NCBI GenBank assembly: GCA_035524895.1
Contig: DATLFI010000051.1
Coordinates: 1 to 8,833 of the forward strand
Source: DATLFI01 sp035524895
GTDB taxonomy: Bacteria > Acidobacteriota > Thermoanaerobaculia > Multivoradales > Multivoraceae
Reading direction: 5' to 3'
DNA: 8,833 nt
Part shown: positions 1 through 6,057 of the stretch, one piece after another
Numbering within the stretch: the first letter of the stretch is position 1
How the letters are laid out: each line of letters begins with the position of its first letter
Program-made: the position numbers and the translations under genes
The notes under the pieces: generated by a model
What the model saw: the letters and a program-made list of their open reading frames with translations, nothing else
What the model was told of the DNA's origin: nothing
The model's database searches: none

Positions 1-1451
1 CCGAGATAGAGAGTGCAGTCGTACTCGATGCGCACCAACCCACCAGACTCGTGGTCGGCGAAAAGCCGCTCGACTGCCGCTTGCATCTCGTCCGACCGCG
101 GCTGACCCGAGCCGGGCATGTAGGAGCTGGAGAGCAGTCGAGCTCGCAGCCCGTCGAAGTCGAGATCCTGGTGGTTGGCGAACACCGCGCGCTCGAGGCT
201 GCCGGGCGCAAAGAGCTCGCCCAACTGATCGGCCACAGCGTAGGACTCGCGCACGGCGCGGTAGTCGGTCGCCCACTCCAGGAGGAACGTCTCGTACGCT
301 TCGAGAAACGAGCCCTGTTGCCGGCGGTCGTTCCAGACCACCGCTACCCTGCCTCCCGGCTCGAGGACCCGTCGCAATTCGCGCCCGGTCGCCTCGAGGT
401 CGAACCAGTGGAAGGCCTGGGCAGCGGTGACGAGATCGATCGAGCCCGCGTCGAGGCCGGTCTCCTCTGCCGACCCCGCGACGCTGACGAAGCCGGTCCT
501 CGCGCCGAGCTCGTCCTCTGCCGCGCGACGCATGGACTCGTTGGGCTCGACCGCCCACACCCGGCAGCCGCGATCCAACAGAAGGGCGGTCAGCATTCCG
601 GTGCCGCTACCGAGATCTGCGACGCAGCGGCCGTCGAGCCCGCTCAGGCGCACGTCGAGGTGATCCAGGAGCGCCCGCGGATAGCCGGGCCGCGCGCGCC
701 GGTAAGCATCCACGCGATCGGCGAATCGCCCAGTCGGATCCAGGTCACTCATCGTGGCGAATGCTACGGGCACGAGGCGCGCGCGCGCGGGGCGAGCCAG
801 CCAGGCCGGCAGCTCGCCCACCCCGCCGAGCACGGCGCGCGCTCCCAACCGCCGCAGCTCACCACCAGGCAGTGCGCCGCAGGAGACGCCGACCGCCGCG
901 CAGCCAGCGTTGGCAGCCATCTGGAGGTCGTGGGCGCTATCGCCGATCACCAGGGCCTCGCTGGCCTCGACGCCGAGCTCCTCGAGCAGCTCGTGAACCA
1001 TCGCCGGAGAGGGCTTGGGCGTGGTCTCGTCGGCGGTGCGGCTGGCCAGCAGCAGCTCCCTCACCTGGCGGCCACGGCCGTGCCCGAGGTCACGCTCGAG
1101 CCCTGAGCGGCTCTTGCCGGTCGCGACCGCCAACCAGTACCCGTCGGCGTGGAGCGCCGCGAGCGTTGGCTCCGCTTCGGGAAACAGGTCGGCGCGGGCA
1201 TGCCAGCGCTCGATCCAAAGCCGCCCGTAGCTCTCGCGCACCCGCAGGCATGCCGCCGCGTCCGCATCCGGGCACCACAGCCGGATCGCCACGTCGAGCC
1301 CGAGCCCCACCGAGCCCCGGATGGCCTGTTCGGCCGCCTCGAGCCCCTGCTCAGCCGCGGCCTCCCGCGCGCACCCCACGATCGACCCGACGGAGTTCCG
1401 CAGCGTGCCGTCCCAGTCGAAGATGAGCAGGCGATAGCGACCGCGAGCCAA
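1..1451 (-). CDS. HAD phosphatase fused in frame to a class I SAM-dependent methyltransferase (3'-partial)
   Basis: Read from a TTG at 1451..1449, the frame stays open for 483 codons to the window edge, so the C-terminus is missing. Residues about 8-219 are a HAD-superfamily hydrolase of phosphoglycolate-phosphatase type: FDWDGTL with Asp12 and Asp14, the VATGK motif II (Thr111), TPKPSP with Lys146, and VIGDSAHD with Asp171 and Asp175. A 14-residue Arg/Ala-rich linker follows. From Met234 comes a methyltransferase: ADLGSGTG (Asp279 region), the acidic AVEP residue (Glu302) and AQAFHWFD near 345-351, typical of Methyltransf_11-like enzymes. The TTG is chosen for its well-placed Shine-Dalgarno; no in-frame ATG is visible just upstream. 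HADs of this class dephosphorylate small molecules; neither domain's substrate can be read from sequence. Alternatively these are two overlapping or adjacent genes (second start ATG 752..750) joined by an indel. The domain calls are strong; the fusion is less certain. Confidence 0.85.
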   Translation of the reverse strand, partial: MARGRYRLLIFDWDGTLRNSVGSIVGCAREAAAEQGLEAAEQAIRGSVGLGLDVAIRLWCPDADAAACLRVRESYGRLWIERWHARADLFPEAEPTLAALHADGYWLAVATGKSRSGLERDLGHGRGRQVRELLLASRTADETTPKPSPAMVHELLEELGVEASEALVIGDSAHDLQMAANAGCAAVGVSCGALPGGELRRLGARAVLGGVGELPAWLARPARARLVPVAFATMSDLDPTGRFADRVDAYRRARPGYPRALLDHLDVRLSGLDGRCVADLGSGTGMLTALLLDRGCRVWAVEPNESMRRAAEDELGARTGFVSVAGSAEETGLDAGSIDLVTAAQAFHWFDLEATGRELRRVLEPGGRVAVVWNDRRQQGSFLEAYETFLLEWATDYRAVRESYAVADQLGELFAPGSLERAVFANHQDLDFDGLRARLLSSSYMPGSGQPRSDEMQAAVERLFADHESGGLVRIEYDCTLYL

Positions 1452-1457
1452 GCTAGC

Positions 1458-1462
1458 CCTCC
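1458..1462 (-). promoter_or_regulatory. Shine-Dalgarno supporting the TTG start of the HAD-methyltransferase gene
   Basis: On the minus strand this reads GGAGG and lies 6 bases before the TTG at 1451..1449. It is the reason for choosing a TTG start just ahead of the RLLIFDWDGT strand that opens a HAD domain. No equally good site is seen before the internal ATG at 752..750, where a separate methyltransferase gene would begin. Confidence 0.6.
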
Positions 1463-1562
1463 ACCCGCTTCGTCTTGGATAGGCCAGGGGCCCGCAACAG
1501 CCGTGCGCCGATCACCGCGCCGTGCTCGTGACGATCCACTGGACGTGACCCGTTTCCATCCT

Positions 1563-1588
1563 GAGTCGCGCGCGTCACTCTACGCGAC
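1563..1588. repeat. Inverted repeat, copy A of a motif flanking the amidohydrolase gene
   Basis: The arms gtcgcg (1565..1570) and cgcgac (1583..1588) can pair around a 12-base loop. The segment gagtcgcgcg, then cgtc, then actctac closely matches the palindrome at 3182..3198 after the amidohydrolase stop, which lacks only the four-base cgtc. Its function is unknown: operator, remnant of a small repeat family, or chance in GC-rich DNA. Confidence 0.35.
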
Positions 1589-1638
1589 CACCACATACAT
1601 CGAAGCGTCGGGATCTGCGCCCGCCAGGAGCTCCGCGA

Positions 1639-1650
1639 GGCTCGCGAGCC
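1639..1650. repeat. Perfect 12-base palindrome upstream of the amidohydrolase gene
   Basis: ggctcgcgagcc is its own reverse complement and lies about 80 bases before the amidohydrolase start in the divergent promoter region. The position suits an operator, but such palindromes also arise readily in GC-rich DNA, and no regulator gene is present in the window. Confidence 0.3.
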
Positions 1651-1728
1651 GAAACGGCTAAGCTCCGAGGCGTCCGTCTCGAGGTCCGTCCACCCGCACG
1701 ACCCGGCCACCACGGGAGGCCCACCGCG

Positions 1729-3162
1729 ATGACGCAGTATCTCGTTCCGACCGCGCGCCCGGATTCCCGTCCACACCCTCGTCTCCTAGCTACGACCCTC
1801 GCCCTGCTCGCCGCCGCGCTCGGCCTGCTCGGCTGCGCGCCCGCAGCGAGAGAGGTTGACGGCGACCTCGCCTTCGTCGGCGCGACGGTGCTGCCGATGG
1901 TCGATCAGAGTCGCCTCGAGGACCACACCGTGGTGATCGCGGGCGGCCGCATCGTCGCGGTGGCGCCCTCCGACTCGCTGAGCTTGTCAGCGGACACCAC
2001 GGTCGTCGATGCCAGCGGAAAGTTCCTGATGCCGGGCCTCGCCGAGATGCACGGGCACTACCCCCAGGACGCAGACAGCCAGTTCGCGCGCGACGTCTTG
2101 TTCCTCTACGTCGCCAACGGCGTGACGTTCGTGCGCGGGATGCAGGGCGGCCCGCAGCACCTGCCGCTGCGCGAGGCGATCGCGCGGGGCGAGGTGCTCG
2201 GACCGCGCCTACTGGTCAGCGCGCCGATGCTCCACGGCAACGCGGTCACCGATCCCGACCAGGCTGAGGCGCTGGTGCGCGAGGCCGCAGCAGCGGGGTT
2301 CGACCACCTGAAGGTCCACGAGGGCCTCACCCTCGAGGTCTACGATCGCATCGCGGCGACCGCGAAAGAGGTGGGGCTGCCGTTCTCCGGCCACGTCAGC
2401 AACCTGGTCGGTCTGCGCCACGCGCTCGAGCAGGGGCAGCAGACCATCGACCACCTCGACAACTACCTCGAAGCAATGGTCGGTGACGCGGACGCGGTCG
2501 CGCAGCTCGGTCTGTTCGAGCTGGGCACGCTCGCAGGCGAGATCGACGAGTCACGGCTCGACGAGGTCGTCGCGGCCACCGTCGAGGCGGGCGCCGGCGT
2601 GGTGCCGACGATGGCGCTCTGGGAGATCCTCTTCGGATCGAAGAGCGGCGCGGAGTGGCTCGAGCTGCGACCCGAGATCCGCTACGTGCCGGCGCTCATG
2701 GTGCAAGGCTGGGTCGCCTCCGCCGACCGGGGTGTGGAGCAGTTCGGCCAGGACCCCGAGGCGATCGCCAACATCTTGGCGCTGCGCAGGCGCGTCCTGC
2801 GCGCGCTGCACGAGGCCGAGGTTTCGGTGCTGTTCGGTACCGACTCGCCGCAGGTCTTCTCGGTCCCGGGCTTCTCTATCCACCACGAGCTGCAGGTCAT
2901 GGTCGAGTCGGGGCTCACTCCGGCAGAGGCCCTCGCCACGGCCACGAGCGCAGTTGCCGACTTCCTCGACCTCGGCGACGAGATGGGCACGGTCGGTGAG
3001 GGCAAGCGCGCCGACCTCCTGCTCCTCCACGGCGACCCGACCGAGGACCTCGCCCACCTCGCTCATCGCGCAGGGGTGGTGGTCGCCGGGCGCTGGCTCG
3101 ACGAGGAAGCGATCCAATCCGAGCTCGAAGCCATCGCCGCGCGCGCGACGACGAGCGAGTAG
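1729..3162 (+). CDS. Lipoprotein metal-dependent amidohydrolase (imidazolonepropionase-like)
   Basis: A 477-residue member of the amidohydrolase superfamily (COG1228-like). Residues 19-36 form a hydrophobic signal ending in the lipobox LLGC (Cys36), so the protein is predicted to be exported and lipid-anchored. An N-terminal beta-sandwich strand set (about 47-100) leads into PGLAEMHGHY, with metal ligands His108 and His110. Lys195 (in HLKVH) is the probable bridging lysine, His222 (SGHVS) and His242 (TIDHLD) are the other histidines, and Asp372 (FGTDSP) is the catalytic aspartate. The C-terminal ADLLLLHGDPTEDL segment returns to the sandwich domain, as the family does. Known relatives hydrolyse cyclic amides, dipeptides or organophosphates; the substrate here is not predictable. 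The ATG has a gggagg ribosome site 9 bases upstream. The next gene is on the same strand about 200 bases on, so co-transcription is possible but unproven. Confidence 0.93.
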   Translation: MTQYLVPTARPDSRPHPRLLATTLALLAAALGLLGCAPAAREVDGDLAFVGATVLPMVDQSRLEDHTVVIAGGRIVAVAPSDSLSLSADTTVVDASGKFLMPGLAEMHGHYPQDADSQFARDVLFLYVANGVTFVRGMQGGPQHLPLREAIARGEVLGPRLLVSAPMLHGNAVTDPDQAEALVREAAAAGFDHLKVHEGLTLEVYDRIAATAKEVGLPFSGHVSNLVGLRHALEQGQQTIDHLDNYLEAMVGDADAVAQLGLFELGTLAGEIDESRLDEVVAATVEAGAGVVPTMALWEILFGSKSGAEWLELRPEIRYVPALMVQGWVASADRGVEQFGQDPEAIANILALRRRVLRALHEAEVSVLFGTDSPQVFSVPGFSIHHELQVMVESGLTPAEALATATSAVADFLDLGDEMGTVGEGKRADLLLLHGDPTEDLAHLAHRAGVVVAGRWLDEEAIQSELEAIAARATTSE

Positions 3163-3181
3163 GTTCGAGCAACGACCTCGC

Positions 3182-3195
3182 GAGTCGCGCGACTC
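3182..3195. repeat. Perfect 14-base palindrome after the amidohydrolase gene (copy B)
   Basis: gagtcgcgcgactc starts 20 bases after the amidohydrolase stop and is its own reverse complement. It could form a small hairpin or bind a dimeric protein. No T-run follows, so it is a poor intrinsic terminator. It closely resembles the element at 1563..1588. Confidence 0.35.
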
Positions 3196-3359
3196 TACCG
3201 CGTCAGGCGAGCAGCCATGGTGGGGTCGACGCTGCGGGCCACGCCGAGACGATCGAGCGGGCCTCCGAGCCGTCGCGGCACAGACCAGGCGCCAGCCTTC
3301 AGCCCAGGCGTGTGAGAATCCGCCTGCTGGCTCGTGAAGAACCAACCGACTCGTGACCC

Positions 3360-3364
3360 GGGAG
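3360..3364 (+). promoter_or_regulatory. Shine-Dalgarno deciding the monooxygenase-hydrolase start
   Basis: gggag stands 6 bases before the ATG at 3371. The frame can also be opened by a GTG at 3353, but only a weak gaag precedes that, and it would add six residues with no domain content. The ATG is therefore preferred. Confidence 0.6.
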
Positions 3365-3370
3365 ACGCGC

Positions 3371-5983
3371 ATGACCACCGAGAGCGGCAACGTGGCAAGG
3401 ACCGAGGTGGACGTGGTGGTGGTGGGCGCCGGCTTCGCCGGGCTCTACCTGCTCCACCGGCTGCGCAAGCTCGGCTATTCGGCGGTGGTGCTCGAGAGCG
3501 CCGCTGATGTGGGCGGGACTTGGTACTGGAACCGCTACCCGGGAGCCCGCTGCGACATCATGACCGTGGACTACTCCTACAGCTTCGACCCGGAGCTCGA
3601 GAAGGAGTGGCAGTGGTCGGAGAAGTACGCCACCCAGCCCGAGATCCTCGCCTACGCCAACTTCGTCACCGACAAGTACGACCTGCGCCGAGACATCCGG
3701 TTCTCCACGCGGGTGAAGCAGGCCCGATGGGACGAGGCGGCCAAGCGCTGGCGCATCAGCACTGGGACCGACTCGACAGGTGACGGTGCGACCGACGAGA
3801 TCACCTGCCGGTTCTACGTGATGTGCACCGGCTGCCTCTCGGTGCCCAAGGACGTCGACATCGCTGGGATGGGCCGCTTCCGGGGCGAGGTGTACTTCAC
3901 CAACAAGTGGCCGCACGAGGGCGTGGACCTCACCGGCCAGCGAGTAGCTGTGATCGGCACCGGCTCCTCCGGCGTCCAATCGATCCCGCACCTCGCCGAG
4001 CAGGCAGCCCAGCTCACCGTCTTCCAGCGCACGCCCAACTTCTCCCGACCAGCGCTCAACGGCCCGCTGCCGCAGCAGAAGCTCGAGGCCTTCGCCGCCG
4101 ACCGCGACGCCTACCGCCACGCCGCCCGCTGGTCGCAGGCCGGTGTGCCGGTGTCGGTCGTAGAGCTCGGCGCCATGATGGTCTCCGAGGAGGAGCGGCG
4201 CGCGAAGTTCGAGGAGGTGTGGCGTTCCGGCGACCTGCTCGCCCCCTCCTTCGCCGACATGCTGACCAGCGCCGAGTCCAACGAGCAGCTCTGCGAGTTC
4301 CTCCGGGAGAAGATCCGGTCCATCGTGAAGGACCCGGAGACGGCCGAGGCGCTGTGCCCGAAGGACCACCACTACGGCACCAAGCGTCCCTGCCTCGACA
4401 GCGGCTACTACGAGACGTTCAACCTGCCCCACGTGCGGCTGGTGGACCTGCGCAGGACGCCGATCTCCACCATCACCGAGACCGGCATCGACACCTCGGC
4501 GGAGTCGCTCGCGTTCGACGTCATCGTGTTCGCCACCGGCTTCGACGCCATGACCGGCGCGCTCGTGGCGGTGGACATCCAAGGGCGTGACGGCGTGCCG
4601 CTGGCGCAGAAGTGGGCCAACGGTCCGCTCACCTACCTCGGCCTCACCACCTTCGGCTTCCCGAACTTCTTCATGGTCACCGGCCCCGGCAGCCCCTCGG
4701 TGCTCTCCAACATGATGGTCTCCATCGAGCAGCACGCGGAGTGGGTTTCCGACGTCATCGATCATCTCCGCAAGGCCGGGTTCGACACCATCGAGCCCAC
4801 CCCCGCGGCCGAGGCGGCCTGGGTTCAGCACGTGAACGACTGCGGCGACATCACGCTGTTCCCGCAAGCCGCTTCCTGGTACACCGGCGCGAACGTGCCC
4901 GGCAAACCACGCGTGTTCCTGCCGTACATCGGCGGGGTCGATCGCTACCGCAAGGCGTGCGACGAGATCGTGGAGCACGGCTACCTCGGGTTCCGACTCG
5001 AGGGGCCGGGCAAGTCGCAGTGCAACGATGGCGTGATCCGCCGCGTGCAGCCCGACGTGACCCTGGTGCTCGAGCTCCTGGAAAGCCTGGGGCTTCCGCC
5101 AGTGGAATCGATGTCGCCCGCGGAAGCACGGTCGTTCTTCGATGCCTTGAACCTCCAGCGCCCGGCCGGGCCGAAGGTCGGCGAGATCGTCGACGGCACG
5201 TTCCTCGGCGCGGCGGGCGAGCTGCGCTACCGGCTCTACCGACCCGACACACCCGGCCCGCACCCCGTCACCATCTACTACCACGGCGGAGGCTGGGTGC
5301 TCGGCAGCCACGACTCCGACGATCCGCTCTGCCGCGACCTCTGCGTGCGCTCGGACTCGATCATCGTCTCGGTCGACTACCGCCATGCCCCGGAGCATCG
5401 CTTCCCGGCCGCCGTCGACGACGCCTTCGCCGCGCTGCAGTGGGTGTCGAACAACGCCGAGTCGCTCGGCGCCGAGCCCGGGCCGGTGGCGGTGGCCGGC
5501 TGGAGCGCGGGGGGAAACCTGGCCGCTGTCGTGTGCCAGCTCGCCCGCGACGCGGGCGGGCCCGCGATCGCCGGCCAGCTTCTGCTCACCCCAGTCACCG
5601 ACTCCGACCTCGCAAGCCCGGCCTCGTATCTGGAGAACGCCGAGGGCTACGTGCTCACCAAGAACCTCATGCACTGGTTCTTCGACCACTACGTCGACCC
5701 GGCACGACGCACCGATCCGCGCGTCGCGCCGCTCCGAGCGACCGACCTCTCGCACCTACCGCCCGCCGTCATCGTCACCTGCGAATTCGACCCGCTGCGT
5801 GACGAGGGCGCCGCCTACGCGAAGGCGCTGGCGGCAGCCGGCAACGAGGTGCGACACATCTTCGGCCGCGGGCACACCCACACCTCGCTCACGATGGTCG
5901 ACGTCGTGCTCTCGGGTGCGCCCTATCGGGAGCAGATGGCCGAGGCGCTGCGCGCCTTCCACCAGGTCGCCGTTCCCGCGTGA
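3371..5983 (+). CDS. Baeyer-Villiger-type flavin monooxygenase fused to HSL-family alpha/beta hydrolase
   Basis: An 870-residue bifunctional protein; numbering is from the ATG at 3371 (a GTG at 3353 would add six residues). Residues about 1-540 are a type I BVMO. They contain the FAD-binding GAGFAG (19-24), GGTWYWNRYPGARCD (48-62), a fingerprint FRGEVYFTNKWP (170-181), NADPH-binding GTGSSG (196-201), GTKRPCLD with Arg339 matching the catalytic arginine of phenylacetone monooxygenase, and FATGFD near 387-392. Residue 176 is Phe where the fingerprint normally has His. After a linker, residues about 610-870 form an esterase: HGGGW oxyanion motif (638-642), VDYRHAPEHRFPAA, nucleophile Ser712 in GWSAGG, Asp807 in EFDPLRD, and His835 in GRGHTH. 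BVMOs use NADPH and O2 to turn ketones into esters or lactones, and the hydrolase would cleave them. No signal peptide is seen, so it is probably cytoplasmic. The ketone substrate is unknown. Confidence 0.95.
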   Translation: MTTESGNVARTEVDVVVVGAGFAGLYLLHRLRKLGYSAVVLESAADVGGTWYWNRYPGARCDIMTVDYSYSFDPELEKEWQWSEKYATQPEILAYANFVTDKYDLRRDIRFSTRVKQARWDEAAKRWRISTGTDSTGDGATDEITCRFYVMCTGCLSVPKDVDIAGMGRFRGEVYFTNKWPHEGVDLTGQRVAVIGTGSSGVQSIPHLAEQAAQLTVFQRTPNFSRPALNGPLPQQKLEAFAADRDAYRHAARWSQAGVPVSVVELGAMMVSEEERRAKFEEVWRSGDLLAPSFADMLTSAESNEQLCEFLREKIRSIVKDPETAEALCPKDHHYGTKRPCLDSGYYETFNLPHVRLVDLRRTPISTITETGIDTSAESLAFDVIVFATGFDAMTGALVAVDIQGRDGVPLAQKWANGPLTYLGLTTFGFPNFFMVTGPGSPSVLSNMMVSIEQHAEWVSDVIDHLRKAGFDTIEPTPAAEAAWVQHVNDCGDITLFPQAASWYTGANVPGKPRVFLPYIGGVDRYRKACDEIVEHGYLGFRLEGPGKSQCNDGVIRRVQPDVTLVLELLESLGLPPVESMSPAEARSFFDALNLQRPAGPKVGEIVDGTFLGAAGELRYRLYRPDTPGPHPVTIYYHGGGWVLGSHDSDDPLCRDLCVRSDSIIVSVDYRHAPEHRFPAAVDDAFAALQWVSNNAESLGAEPGPVAVAGWSAGGNLAAVVCQLARDAGGPAIAGQLLLTPVTDSDLASPASYLENAEGYVLTKNLMHWFFDHYVDPARRTDPRVAPLRATDLSHLPPAVIVTCEFDPLRDEGAAYAKALAAAGNEVRHIFGRGHTHTSLTMVDVVLSGAPYREQMAEALRAFHQVAVPA

Positions 5984-5990
5984 GCATTGA

Positions 5991-6004
5991 TCCCCGCAAG
6001 GGGA
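5991..6004. terminator. Weak hairpin between convergent genes, possible terminator
   Basis: tcccc and gggga pair around a gcaa tetraloop, 8 bases after the monooxygenase-hydrolase stop and about 54 bases past the stop of the converging minus-strand gene. The stem is short and no T-run follows on either strand, so intrinsic termination is doubtful. The location, more than the strength, suggests the role. Confidence 0.3.
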
Positions 6005-6057
6005 GATCGACGCGAAGAAGCCACCGGCATCGAGGCTCGGGCACCTGCGGCAGCCGG

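Larger units (their letters stand above)
1452..1728. other. Divergent intergenic region
   Basis: This gap separates the leftward HAD-methyltransferase gene from the rightward amidohydrolase gene, so promoters for both should lie here. I could not identify a convincing -35/-10 pair on either strand. It contains a hairpin-forming segment at 1565..1588 and a 12-base perfect palindrome at 1639..1650. A Shine-Dalgarno (gggagg, 1714..1719) precedes the amidohydrolase ATG by 9 bases. The small open frames crossing the region resemble no family I know. Confidence 0.5.

Noticed and set aside
51..1106. A 351-codon plus-strand open frame over the HAD-methyltransferase gene
   Set aside because: It shows no recognisable motif, and the opposite strand carries clear HAD and methyltransferase motifs throughout.
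1453..1776. A 107-codon minus-strand open frame in the divergent gap
   Set aside because: No recognisable motif, it overlaps the start of the amidohydrolase gene, and it covers the place where promoters are expected.
2551..3390. A 279-codon minus-strand open frame over the end of the amidohydrolase gene
   Set aside because: It is antisense to the Asp372 region and C-terminal sandwich domain of a well-supported gene, and has no motif of its own.
3299..5755. An 818-codon open frame on the minus strand, antisense to the monooxygenase-hydrolase gene
   Set aside because: Its Gly/Val/Glu/His-rich translation shows no domain or motif, while the plus strand over the same bases has a full set of BVMO and esterase catalytic motifs. 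Long antisense frames are common in GC-rich genes.
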